Source: Neorhizobium sp. (GTDB lineage: Bacteria; Pseudomonadota; Alphaproteobacteria; Rhizobiales; Rhizobiaceae). From it: a stretch of 64,000 nucleotides of DNA. The stretch lies in NCBI GenBank assembly GCA_028283725.1, contig JAPWKC010000002.1, positions 193,501 to 257,500 on the forward strand, given 5' to 3'. The notes under the pieces were generated by a model. The model was not told the origin of the DNA. It did no database searches and was given only the letters and a program-made list of their open reading frames with translations. Position numbers and translations under genes: made by a program. The number at the start of each line of letters is the position of its first letter. Position 1 is the stretch's first letter. This document shows positions 28,271 to 36,881 of the stretch, piece by piece.

Positions 28271-29764
28271 ATGACGAATGCTCTGGAAGCAGTCGGCATT
28301 ACGAAGACGTTCGGCGCCGTGCGCGCCTTGACGGATGGCCGGCTCACCGTTGCGCGCGGCGAGATCCATGCCCTGCTCGGCGCCAATGGCTGCGGCAAGA
28401 GCACGCTTTGCAAGATCGTTGCCGGCGCCGTTGCCCCGACCGGCGGCACCGTCCGGATGGCAGGCGCCGATGTCAGGTTTCGCAGCCCGCGCGACGCGGA
28501 GCGCGCCGGTGTCGCGCTGTTCTATCAGGAGCTCAGCCTCATCCCGCAGCTTTCGGTCTGCGAGAACATCTTTCTCGGCCGGGAACTGAAGAACGGACCT
28601 TTTGCCGATCGCAAGGCGATGAAGCACCGGGCCAACGATCTGATCGCACTGTTCGACGGCGTGTGCGGCACGGGCCTCAATGCAGATGCCGTTGTCGGCG
28701 ACCTGCCGCCGGACCAGCGCCAGATCGTCGAGATCCTGAAGGTCTTTGCCCAGGACGCCAAGGTGATGATCATGGACGAGGCGACGGCGGCGCTCGATGG
28801 CCGCCAGTCGCAACGCTTTTTCGAGATCCTCAAGGCGAAGAAGGCCGAGGGCGTCTCGACCATCATGATCTCCCACCGGCTCGATGAAGTCTTCGCGGTC
28901 TGTGACCGCATCACCGTCATGCGAAACGGCGTGACGATCACCGAAATGGACACGGCCTCGACCACCCGCGAGACTGTCGTGCACGATATGGTCGGCGATG
29001 TCCGCGCGGCAGCGGAAAAAGTCGATTTCATTGCCGGTCGCGCACCGAGCCTGACTGTCGAGAACGCATTCAGTGCAAGCATCAGAGGCGTCAGCCTCGT
29101 CGCCTATCCCGGCGAGATCCTCGGGCTTGCAGGGCTTCAGGGACAGGGCCAATCCGCCCTTCTGAAAGGCCTTTTCGGCTCCGATCCATTCACCGCCGGC
29201 AGCATCGGCTTTGCAAACGGCGCAGTCCAGATCCGCAGGCCGTCCGACGCGGTAATGAACGGCTTTGCCTATGTCTCGGGTGATCGCGGCCGCGATTCCG
29301 CCTTTCAAGGCCGCTCGATCTTCGAAAACATCGTCGCGGCGCTTATGGTCCAGAAGCGGCTGAAGATCATCTGGCCGAGCCAGTTGAAGCCGCAGGTCAA
29401 CAAGGTGGCCGAAGACCTGAAGACGAAATTCGCCGGGCTCGACATGCCGATCGGCACCCTTTCGGGCGGCAACCAGCAGAAGATCTTCATCGCCCGCTGG
29501 CTTGCAACGGCACCCAAACTTCTTCTTCTCGACGATCCGACGAAGGGCATCGACCTCGGCGCCAAAGCCGACCTTTTTGCCCTGATGCGCCAACAGGCGG
29601 ATGCCGGGGCAACCATCATCTTCTACTCCTCGGAGGATTCCGAGATCATCGATTACGCCGACCGGGTTCTCGTATTCAACGGCGGACGCATTTCGGCCGA
29701 ACTGAAGGGCACGGACATGACGTCGGTCAACATCACCCGCGCCGCCTATGGAGATGCCGCATGA
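28271..29764 (+). CDS. Sugar ABC transporter ATP-binding protein (two fused nucleotide-binding domains)
   Basis: A 497-residue RbsA/MglA-type protein with two ABC domains. Domain 1 has Walker A GANGCGKST and Walker B VMIMDEATAALD, but its signature is LPPDQRQ instead of LSGGQ. Domain 2 has a degenerate Walker A (GLQGQGQSA), a canonical signature LSGGNQQ, and Walker B LLLLDDPTKGID with Asp in place of the catalytic Glu. So only one complete ATP site can form, from the Walker motifs of domain 1 and the signature of domain 2. The start at MTNALEAVG fits the domain boundary. The gene overlaps the next permease by four bases. Confidence 0.92.
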   Translation: MTNALEAVGITKTFGAVRALTDGRLTVARGEIHALLGANGCGKSTLCKIVAGAVAPTGGTVRMAGADVRFRSPRDAERAGVALFYQELSLIPQLSVCENIFLGRELKNGPFADRKAMKHRANDLIALFDGVCGTGLNADAVVGDLPPDQRQIVEILKVFAQDAKVMIMDEATAALDGRQSQRFFEILKAKKAEGVSTIMISHRLDEVFAVCDRITVMRNGVTITEMDTASTTRETVVHDMVGDVRAAAEKVDFIAGRAPSLTVENAFSASIRGVSLVAYPGEILGLAGLQGQGQSALLKGLFGSDPFTAGSIGFANGAVQIRRPSDAVMNGFAYVSGDRGRDSAFQGRSIFENIVAALMVQKRLKIIWPSQLKPQVNKVAEDLKTKFAGLDMPIGTLSGGNQQKIFIARWLATAPKLLLLDDPTKGIDLGAKADLFALMRQQADAGATIIFYSSEDSEIIDYADRVLVFNGGRISAELKGTDMTSVNITRAAYGDAA

Positions 29765-30705
29765 CCATGTTTCACCTGGCACGCCGGCAGCCCTGGCTGA
29801 TCACCGTTCTGGTGTTCGTCATTCTGGCGATCGTCAACACGATATTGCAGCCATCCTTCGTCGATCCGACGGTGATGCGCTCCAATCTCTCGACATTCCT
29901 GCCGCTGATCCTCGTGGCGATCGGTCAGACCTATGTCATTCTGGCCGGCGATATCGATCTCTCGGTCGGCAGCATCGTGGCTTTGGTCAACGTCGTCACG
30001 GTCACGGTCATCACCCTGCTCGGCGGCACTTTGGGTGCCGTCTTCGGCGGGCTGGCAGCCGGCTTTTGCGTCGGCCTTCTCTGCGGCCTGATCAACGGCT
30101 TCTTCATTTCCGGCCTGCGCTTCCAGCCGATCGTCACCACGTTTGCGACCGGCATCATCTTCGCCGGCCTTGCAATCTGGGTCCTGCCGCAAGCGGGACT
30201 ACCCGTTCCGGATGCCTACTGGCAGACCTATACCGAAAGCCTTCTCGGACTGCCGGTGGTCCTCCTCGTCCTGATCTTCGGTGCGATCTTCACGCTCGTC
30301 GTTTCCCGCCTGCCATTCCATACCCGGCTGATCGCGGTCGGCGGCAATCGCACAGGCGCCTTCCAGAGTGGCCTGCAACTCGGCGGCCTGCGCATCGGCG
30401 CCTATATGATCTCGGGTGCCTTCGCGAGCTTTGCCGCTCTTTGCCTCACCGGCGAAACGGCCTCCGGCGACCCGCTTCTGGGTGCAAGCCTGGCGCTGTC
30501 GTCGATCTCCGCCGTCGTTCTGGGCGGCACCGCACTGGCCGGCGGCTTCGGCAATGCCACGGGCTCGATCGTCGGGGCGCTCGTCCTCGGCATGATCGGC
30601 AACGTGATCTTCTTTGCCGGCCTGCCTTTCGAGTACCAGACCCTGGTGCAGGGGCTTATCGTGCTTGCCGCGCTTGCCGGCGGCGTATTCGTGACGAGGC
30701 GCTGA
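29761..30705 (+). CDS. Sugar ABC transporter permease (first)
   Basis: A 314-residue RbsC-type permease with 8 or more hydrophobic helices. Family marks are GQTYVILAGDIDLSVGSIVALVN and the EAA-like cytoplasmic loop with AVVLGGTALAGGFGNATGSIVGALVLGMI. The ATG lies inside the stop of the ATPase gene (ATGA), and the second permease starts one base after its stop. It presumably pairs with that permease as a heterodimer in the inner membrane. Confidence 0.92.
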   Translation: MTMFHLARRQPWLITVLVFVILAIVNTILQPSFVDPTVMRSNLSTFLPLILVAIGQTYVILAGDIDLSVGSIVALVNVVTVTVITLLGGTLGAVFGGLAAGFCVGLLCGLINGFFISGLRFQPIVTTFATGIIFAGLAIWVLPQAGLPVPDAYWQTYTESLLGLPVVLLVLIFGAIFTLVVSRLPFHTRLIAVGGNRTGAFQSGLQLGGLRIGAYMISGAFASFAALCLTGETASGDPLLGASLALSSISAVVLGGTALAGGFGNATGSIVGALVLGMIGNVIFFAGLPFEYQTLVQGLIVLAALAGGVFVTRR

Positions 30706-30706
30706 G

Positions 30707-31675
30707 ATGAACAGCAATCAATCCCGCATCACCGCTCTTATCGCCGATCCCCTGACCATCGCGATCGCGGCCTCCGTCGCGCTGCTGCTGATCGGCGAGA
30801 TCCTCTCGCCCGGCTTTGCACAGGGCACCCAGATCGTCCGTCTTTTGACCGTTGCCGCCATTCTCGGCATCGTCGCAGCCGGTCAGAACATCGTCATTCT
30901 CGGCGGCCGCGAAGGCATAGACCTGTCGGTCGGCTCGCTGATCTCGCTCGGCGCGGTACTCGCCGGCAATATGATGAACGGGCAGAACAGCGGCATTCCG
31001 CTGGCTGTCATCGTCGCCGGCGGCATTCCCTTCCTGATCGGGCTCATCAACGGCATCGGCATTACCTTCGTGCGGATTCCGCCGCTGGTCATGACGCTCG
31101 GCATGACCGCCGTCATCCAGGGTGGATTGGTGGTCTATTCGCAAGGCGTGCCCTCGGGTGCTGCCGCCCCGCTATTGTCCGGCTTCATCAACCAGCCGCT
31201 CGTTTTCGGCATTCCCGGCATCCTGTTCGTCTGGGTGGCGATTGCCGCGATCATGCTTTTCGTGCTGCGTCGCACATCCTTCGGCTTTGCCATCTACGCC
31301 ATCGGTTCGAACGAGCGCGCGGCGACGCTGGTCGGCCTGCCGGTGCAGCTGATCCGCACGCTGATCTACGGGTTTTCGGGCCTGTTTGCCGGCCTTGCCG
31401 GGGTCTGCGTCATCGGCTACACGGGCACGTCGTTCATTTCCGTCGGCGACCAGTATGTGCTGCCCTCCGTCATCGCCGTCGTCATCGGCGGAACGTCGCT
31501 TGCCGGCGGTGCGGGAGGATATCTCGGCACGATGGCGGGTGCCGTCGCCTTGACGATCCTGCAAAGCGTTCTCATCACGCTCAACCTCGACGTCTGGGCG
31601 CGACAGGTGATTTTCGGGCTAACGCTGCTGGCGCTGATGCTGCTCTATGGACGGCAGAAGAAACTGCGTGTGTGA
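30707..31675 (+). CDS. Sugar ABC transporter permease (second)
   Basis: A 322-residue RbsC-type permease with AAGQNIVILGGREGIDLSVGS, IPPLVMTLGMTAVIQGGLVVYSQG and AVVIGGTSLAGGAGGYLGTMAGA. It is clearly a paralogue of the preceding permease. Two permease genes, one fused ATPase and one binding protein make a full CUT2-type importer. The stop is followed after three bases by the LacI-type gene. Confidence 0.92.
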   Translation: MNSNQSRITALIADPLTIAIAASVALLLIGEILSPGFAQGTQIVRLLTVAAILGIVAAGQNIVILGGREGIDLSVGSLISLGAVLAGNMMNGQNSGIPLAVIVAGGIPFLIGLINGIGITFVRIPPLVMTLGMTAVIQGGLVVYSQGVPSGAAAPLLSGFINQPLVFGIPGILFVWVAIAAIMLFVLRRTSFGFAIYAIGSNERAATLVGLPVQLIRTLIYGFSGLFAGLAGVCVIGYTGTSFISVGDQYVLPSVIAVVIGGTSLAGGAGGYLGTMAGAVALTILQSVLITLNLDVWARQVIFGLTLLALMLLYGRQKKLRV

Positions 31676-31678
31676 GCC

Positions 31679-32740
31679 ATGACCAATCAGCGGATCTCGA
31701 ATATCAGGAATGTTGCAGCGCTTGCGGGGGTCTCCATCGCAACCGTGTCGCGCGCCTTGCAACATCCCGACAAGGTGCGCGAGGAAACCCGCAGAAAGGT
31801 CTTCGAGGCGGTCCAAAAGGTCAATTTCGTCCCGAACGCCAATGCCCGCAACTTCCGCCAGCAGTCGAACCGCACGGTGATCCTTCTGGTGCGCGATATC
31901 GGCAACCCGTTCTATCTGGAGATCTACAAGGGCGTCGAGGAGACCGCGAGCGAAGCGGGCTACAAGGTGCTGATGGGCGATGCCCGCGACGACGAGGCCC
32001 GCGTTGCCAACTATATCGATCTTGTGCGCCAGAAACATGCCGACGGATTGATCCTGATGACCGGCAATTTTCCGGCAGAGCTTGCGGAGCGCCCCGATCT
32101 CCTGCCGCCGATCGTCATCGCTTCGGAGACCATTCCCGGTCTCGACCTGCCGACCGCCAAGGTCGACAACGTCGCAGCCTCGACGGAAGCCGTTCGCTAC
32201 CTGATCGATGCCGGCCACCATGAGATCGTCCATATCGCGGGACCGAGACCGGAAAGCCTCGCCGAAGAACGCCTTTCGGGGTATCGGCAGGCACTCTCGG
32301 ATGCAGGCATAGCCGATGACGAAAACCGGATTGTCTGCGGCGATTACAGTATCGAGGCCGGCCGCGAGGCGGTGCGCCGGCTTGTGGCGCAGAAGACCGT
32401 GTTTACCGCGATCTTCGCCGCCAGCGACCAGATGGCGATCGGTGCGATCAGCGAACTCAAGCAGAATGGTCTTTCCGTTCCGGCCGACATTTCTGTCGTC
32501 GGTTTCGACGACATCATCTTCGCCAACGCCTTCGACCCGCCGTTGACGACGGTGCGCCAGCCGCGCCGCGATATGGGCAGGCGCGCCATGGAACTGATGA
32601 TCCAGCGCCTCGATGGCACGAAATCTCACGACATCATCCAACTGGAGACGGAACTGATCGTGCGGGGCTCGGTGGCACCACGCAGATCCACAGGACCAAA
32701 GCCGAATAGACGCAAACCTGCCGGAAAGGTGGACATATGA
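31679..32740 (+). CDS. LacI-family transcriptional regulator of the sugar operon
   Basis: A 353-residue LacI/GalR protein. The helix-turn-helix and hinge are NVAALAGVSIATVSRALQHPDKVREE (about residues 10-35) and RRKVFEAVQKVNFVPNANARNF. A periplasmic-binding-like ligand domain follows (VGFDDIIFANAFDPPLTTVRQP near the C-terminus). Being inside the operon, it should repress it by binding the two AACCGGTT operators before the first gene, with release by the imported sugar or its product. Its stop overlaps the start of the isomerase gene. Confidence 0.92.
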   Translation: MTNQRISNIRNVAALAGVSIATVSRALQHPDKVREETRRKVFEAVQKVNFVPNANARNFRQQSNRTVILLVRDIGNPFYLEIYKGVEETASEAGYKVLMGDARDDEARVANYIDLVRQKHADGLILMTGNFPAELAERPDLLPPIVIASETIPGLDLPTAKVDNVAASTEAVRYLIDAGHHEIVHIAGPRPESLAEERLSGYRQALSDAGIADDENRIVCGDYSIEAGREAVRRLVAQKTVFTAIFAASDQMAIGAISELKQNGLSVPADISVVGFDDIIFANAFDPPLTTVRQPRRDMGRRAMELMIQRLDGTKSHDIIQLETELIVRGSVAPRRSTGPKPNRRKPAGKVDI

Positions 32741-33786
32741 AGACGATCAAGGGCCCTGCGATTTTCCTCGCGCAGTTCGTGGGCGCGGAAAAACCCTTCG
32801 ACACGCTGGACAATCTTGCCGGCTGGGCCGCATCGCTCGGCTACAAGGGCATCCAGATCCCCACAGATCCGAGCCTGTTCGACCTTGAGAAAGCGGCCGC
32901 CTCGAAAACCTATTGCGACGACGTAAAGGGCAGGCTTTTAGAGGCCGGCGTCGAGATCACCGAACTTTCCACCCATATCCAGGGCCAGCTCGTCGCCGTT
33001 CATCCGGCTTATGACGAAATGTTCGACGGCTTTGCGCCGGCCGATCTGCGCGGCAAGCCGAAGGACAGGCAGGCCTGGGCGGTCAACCAGCTCAAATACG
33101 CCGCCAAGGCCTCCGAACATCTCGGCCTCAAGAGCCATGCCTCGTTTTCCGGTGCGCTCGCCTGGCCGTTCATCTATCCCTGGCCGCAGCGGCCGGCAGG
33201 GCTTGTCGAAGAAGCATTCGGCGAACTGGCACGCCGCTGGCACCCAATTCTCGATGCGTTCGAAGAGAGCGGCGTCGACATCTGTTACGAACTGCATCCC
33301 GGCGAGGACCTGCATGACGGCGCGACATTCGAGCGTTTCCTCGAGGCCGTCGGCAATCACAGCCGCGCCAACATTCTCTACGATCCCTCGCATTTCGTGC
33401 TGCAGGCGATGGATTACCTCGATTTCATCGACATCTACCATGAGCGAATCCGCGCTTTCCATGTGAAGGACGCGGAGTTCAACCCGACCGGCAGATCCGG
33501 CGTCTATGGCGGCTATCAGGGCTGGGTGGACAGGCCCGGACGGTTCCGTTCGCTCGGCGACGGCCAGGTGGATTTCCGCGCCGTCTTTTCGAAGCTAACC
33601 CAGCATGACTTCGACGGCTGGGCGGTGCTCGAATGGGAATGCGCGCTCAAACATCCGCAAGACGGCGCCCGCGAAGGCGTGCCGTTCATCACAGACCATA
33701 TCATCCGTGTCACCGAGCGCGCCTTTGACGACTTTGCCCAGAGCGGCGCCGATGCGGCCACCAACCGCCGCCTGCTTGGGCTTTGA
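32737..33786 (+). CDS. Sugar phosphate isomerase/epimerase family TIM-barrel enzyme
   Basis: A 349-residue xylose-isomerase-like/AP-endonuclease-2-type TIM barrel. Metal-ligand-rich segments are visible: ELSTHIQGQLVAVHPAYDE, VDICYELHPGEDLHD (Glu ligand), NILYDPSHFVLQ, RIRAFHVKDAEF (His-x-Lys-Asp) and WAVLEWECALK (terminal Glu). It is cytosolic, without a signal peptide. It probably isomerises the imported sugar or the keto product of the adjacent dehydrogenase, but the family covers many substrates. It overlaps the LacI gene by four bases and is followed by the dehydrogenase gene after 25 bases. Confidence 0.88.
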   Translation: MKTIKGPAIFLAQFVGAEKPFDTLDNLAGWAASLGYKGIQIPTDPSLFDLEKAAASKTYCDDVKGRLLEAGVEITELSTHIQGQLVAVHPAYDEMFDGFAPADLRGKPKDRQAWAVNQLKYAAKASEHLGLKSHASFSGALAWPFIYPWPQRPAGLVEEAFGELARRWHPILDAFEESGVDICYELHPGEDLHDGATFERFLEAVGNHSRANILYDPSHFVLQAMDYLDFIDIYHERIRAFHVKDAEFNPTGRSGVYGGYQGWVDRPGRFRSLGDGQVDFRAVFSKLTQHDFDGWAVLEWECALKHPQDGAREGVPFITDHIIRVTERAFDDFAQSGADAATNRRLLGL

Positions 33787-33811
33787 CACGGGGGCTTTAA
33801 AGGAGATGACG

Positions 33812-34981
33812 ATGACCCAGAAAAGCTATGGACGCCGGATCAGGTACGGCATGGTCGGCGGTGGACAGGGCGCCTTCATCGGCGGCGTTCACCGGATCGC
33901 GGCACGGCTCGACGACCGTTACGAGCTGGTAGCCGGAGCGTTGTCCTCGAACCCTGATCGCGCCGCCGCATCGGCTGTCGAACTCGGCATCGAAGACGGC
34001 CGTTCCTACCCGGATTTCGAAGCGATGGCGAAAGCCGAGGCGGCCCGTGCGGACGGGATCGAGGCGGTGTCGATCGTCACTCCCAATCATCTGCATTTTG
34101 CAGCCGCCAAGGCGTTTCTCGAAGCGGGCATCCACGTCATCTGCGACAAGCCCGTTACCACCACGCTGGCCGAAGCCAGGACGCTGGCGGAGATCGTGGC
34201 GACGACTGGAAAAATCTTCGTTCTCACCCACAATTACACGGGTTACGCGATGATCCGGCAGATGCGCGAGATGATCGCCTCGGGCGCCATCGGCACGTTA
34301 CGTCATGTGCAGGCGGAATATGCGCAGGACTGGCTGACGGAAGCGGCGGAAACCAAGGGTGCGAAGGGCGCCGAGTGGCGTACCGATCCGGCCCGTTCGG
34401 GCGCCGGCGGCGCGATCGGCGATATCGGCACGCATGCCTATAATCTCGCCGCCTTTGTAACCGGTGAGACGCCCGAGCGGCTCTATGCCGACCTCACCTC
34501 CTTCGTGCCCGGCCGGACGCTGGATGACAGTGCCAATATCCTTCTGCGCTATCGAAGCGGCGCCAAGGGCATGCTCTGGGCAAGCCAGATCGCCGTTGGC
34601 AACGAGAATTCGCTGTCGCTGCGCATCTATGGCGACAAGGGCGGGCTCGAATGGCAGCATGTGAGCCCGGACCAGCTCTGGTTTACGCCCTATGGCGAAC
34701 AGAAACGCCTCGTCACCCGCAATGGCGCTGGCGCCGGCACGGCTGCCAACCGGGTAAGCCGCGTGCCCGCGGGCCATCCGGAAGGCTATCTGGAGGGGTT
34801 TGCCAACATCTACCGCGAAGCGGCAGATGCGATCATCGCCGCACGGGACGGAGGAAAGCCCGCCGGTGATGTCATGTATCCGGGCATAGAAGACGGCATT
34901 GCGGGCCTCGCCTTCATCGAGGCCGCCGTCCAGTCCAGCAGGACATCGGCCTGGGTCGACCTCGTACCCTGTCCGTCTTGA
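33812..34981 (+). CDS. Gfo/Idh/MocA family NAD(P)-dependent sugar dehydrogenase
   Basis: A 389-residue oxidoreductase. The N-terminal Rossmann motif is RYGMVGGGQGAFIGGVHRIAA (about residues 8-29), followed by SIVTPNHLHFAAAKAFLEAGIHVICDKPVTT with the EKP-type lysine (DKP here), and GAIGDIGTHAYNLA containing the catalytic His. The ATG at 33812 is preferred over 33806 because AAAGGAG ends at 33805, leaving a six-base spacer. It would oxidise a sugar, polyol or inositol derivative. With the flanking TIM-barrel genes it suggests an oxidation-isomerisation route for the imported compound. Confidence 0.9.
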   Translation: MTQKSYGRRIRYGMVGGGQGAFIGGVHRIAARLDDRYELVAGALSSNPDRAAASAVELGIEDGRSYPDFEAMAKAEAARADGIEAVSIVTPNHLHFAAAKAFLEAGIHVICDKPVTTTLAEARTLAEIVATTGKIFVLTHNYTGYAMIRQMREMIASGAIGTLRHVQAEYAQDWLTEAAETKGAKGAEWRTDPARSGAGGAIGDIGTHAYNLAAFVTGETPERLYADLTSFVPGRTLDDSANILLRYRSGAKGMLWASQIAVGNENSLSLRIYGDKGGLEWQHVSPDQLWFTPYGEQKRLVTRNGAGAGTAANRVSRVPAGHPEGYLEGFANIYREAADAIIAARDGGKPAGDVMYPGIEDGIAGLAFIEAAVQSSRTSAWVDLVPCPS

Positions 34982-35068
34982 TGACGGGTTAGAGCACGTC
35001 AGAGATTGCGGCCGCCGCCATGCGCCTCGGCCGCGATCGACCATTCAATTGTTGAGAGGAGTAGACCG

Positions 35069-35923
35069 TTGAATTCCATTCTATCGATGACATGCCAGTC
35101 GCTGAGCGTTGCAGCCCTGGCCTTCAGCCTCATCACCCCGGCATTTGCCGCCGACAAGGCCAATGCCCTGCCGATCGGCGCGCAGATGTACACGCTGCGT
35201 GACGCCGGCACGCTGGACGAACAATTGTCCATCCTGAACCGGGCCGGTGTCTCGAACATCGAGACCGTCGACATGCAGAAGACGACGGCAGATGACCTCA
35301 AGGCGCTTCTGGCGAAGCACGATATCAAGGTCATCTCCTCGCATGTGCCGCTGGCGCGGCTTCGTGGCGAACTCGACACCGTGATTGCCGAGCAGAAGAC
35401 GGTCGGCAATTCCGTCATCGTCATGCCGTATCTTCTGCCTGAACAGAGGCCGACCGATGCCAAGGGCTGGGAAGCGTTCGGCAAGGAGCTTGGCGGCTAT
35501 GCCGACAAGCTGAAGGCCAATGGCATGAGCATGGCCTATCACAACCACGATTTCGAAATGGCCGAGTTCGACGGCAAAACCGCGCTCGAACTGATCATGG
35601 CCGCAGCCGGCCCCAATCTGATGAGCGAACTCGACGTTGCCTGGGTTGCCCGCAGTGGCCACGATCCGGCAAAATTCCTCGGCCATCTCGACGGCCGCCT
35701 CTTTGCCATCCATGCCAAGGACAATGCGCCCGTCGGTACGGCCGAGAAGGAAAAAGGCTTTGCGATCATTGGCACCGGTGTTCTCGACTGGGCAACCATT
35801 CTGCCCGCCGCAAAGAAGGCCGGAGCAAAATGGTACATTCTCGAGCATGACATGCCGCTCAATGCCGAAGACGTTCTGACGAGGGGCAATGCCTATCTGA
35901 AGGACAAGCTGACAGCGTCCTGA
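35069..35923 (+). CDS. Exported sugar phosphate isomerase/epimerase-like TIM-barrel protein
   Basis: A 284-residue TIM barrel with an apparent Sec signal peptide (LSVAALAFSLITPAFA before ADKANALPIGAQMYTLRD). A TTG start at 35069 is favoured because AGAGGAG lies 7 bases upstream; an ATG at 35087 would shorten the signal by six residues. Barrel features are SSHVPLARL, MAYHNHDFEMAEFDG (His and Glu ligands), LMSELDVAWVARSGHDP, RLFAIHAKDNAP and WYILEHDMPL. It is last in the operon. A secreted member next to a cytosolic one suggests extracytoplasmic processing of the sugar before uptake, which is inference. Confidence 0.82.
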   Translation: MNSILSMTCQSLSVAALAFSLITPAFAADKANALPIGAQMYTLRDAGTLDEQLSILNRAGVSNIETVDMQKTTADDLKALLAKHDIKVISSHVPLARLRGELDTVIAEQKTVGNSVIVMPYLLPEQRPTDAKGWEAFGKELGGYADKLKANGMSMAYHNHDFEMAEFDGKTALELIMAAAGPNLMSELDVAWVARSGHDPAKFLGHLDGRLFAIHAKDNAPVGTAEKEKGFAIIGTGVLDWATILPAAKKAGAKWYILEHDMPLNAEDVLTRGNAYLKDKLTAS

Positions 35924-35940
35924 CGCCTGTCCAAAACGCC

Positions 35941-35971
35941 CACTCCGCAGGCAGTGATCGCCTGCGGAGTG
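35941..35971 (+). terminator. Hairpin after the sugar operon
   Basis: CACTCCGCAGGC (35941-35952) and GCCTGCGGAGTG (35960-35971) form a perfect 12-bp stem with a 7-base loop, 18 bases after the last stop. There is no long T-run, so termination efficiency is uncertain. Confidence 0.7.
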
Positions 35972-36066
35972 CGCTCGGCGCAAAACCTGACGACAGAACG
36001 CAGCCGTCAGCAAATGCTGATCTTTTTCTTCCGCGGCGCCGATCGGATAACCGGGGCATCTGCCGG

Positions 36067-36088
36067 GAAATGGCCGTTAGGCCATTTC
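36067..36088 (+). terminator. Second hairpin with pyrimidine tail
   Basis: GAAATGGCC-GTTA-GGCCATTTC is a perfect 9-bp stem, followed by TCTTTCTCCC on the plus strand. It looks like a back-up terminator for the sugar operon, between it and the convergent kdpE gene. Confidence 0.65.
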
Positions 36089-36188
36089 TCTTTCTCCCTG
36101 GCCAGGTCCAGAGGCTATCTGCGGAAAGCCTCGTTCTGGCGCCGATGATCCTTAACTCCCAGATCCGGTCGCGGATGACGTCAACCTG

Positions 36189-36881
36189 TCAGGCGCTTCC
36201 CGCCAGCCGATAGCCGACGCCGGTTTCGGTGAGGATATAGCGCGGCTGATCCGGGCTCTCCTCAATCTTCTGGCGCAGTTGCCGGACATAGACGCGCAGA
36301 TACTGCACATCGGTGATCTCCCCCCACACCTTGTCGAGGATGAAGCGGTGCGTCAGCACCCGGCCATGGTATTGCACGAGAAGCCTCAGGATCTCGTATT
36401 CCTTCGGCGTCAGCTTGACCTCCTCGCCCCTGACGGTAACGATCCGCTTGACGAGGTCCATCGATAGCTCGCCAAGCTGGAAGACCGGGCTTTCCCCTTG
36501 TGTCTGCAACCGATGCCGGAGCGCCACGCGGATGCGCGCCACCAGTTCATTCATGCCGAAGGGCTTTGTCACATAGTCGTCGGCGCCGATTTCCAGCGCC
36601 TTTACGATACCTTCCTCATCGGTGCGGCTCGACAGGATGACGATCGGGAACGGCACGTCCTCCGCTCGCCACTTGGCCAGCAGGTCGTGCCCGCTCATAT
36701 CAGGCAGGCCGAGATCGAGAATGACGAGATCCGGCGCCTGAGCAAACGCCATCTGGATGGCCGTTCTCGCATTCGGCGCGCCTTGTACCGCAAAACCTTG
36801 CGACGACAGACCGACATCCAGAAGCTTGCGGATCGGCGGCTCGTCATCGACGACAAGGATTTTCACCGATTGGTTGGTCAT
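36189..36881 (-). CDS. kdpE: Response regulator KdpE
   Basis: A 230-residue OmpR-type regulator. The receiver domain has VVDDEPPIRKLL and the phospho-acceptor Asp56 in LVILDLGLPDMSG, with KPFGMNELVARI marking the conserved Lys. The C-terminal winged helix has VKLTPKEYEILRLLVQYHGRVLTHRFIL and YVRQLRQKIEE. It is the last gene of the kdp operon and overlaps kdpD by four bases. It would activate the kdp promoter when KdpD senses potassium limitation or turgor loss. Confidence 0.95.
   Translation of the reverse strand: MTNQSVKILVVDDEPPIRKLLDVGLSSQGFAVQGAPNARTAIQMAFAQAPDLVILDLGLPDMSGHDLLAKWRAEDVPFPIVILSSRTDEEGIVKALEIGADDYVTKPFGMNELVARIRVALRHRLQTQGESPVFQLGELSMDLVKRIVTVRGEEVKLTPKEYEILRLLVQYHGRVLTHRFILDKVWGEITDVQYLRVYVRQLRQKIEESPDQPRYILTETGVGYRLAGSA

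Noticed and set aside
35046..35059. 14-bp string CAATTGTTGAGAGG shared with 25535-25548
   Set aside because: It includes a ribosome-site-like purine run and occurs only twice in view, so chance or translation-signal similarity explains it better than a repeat family.
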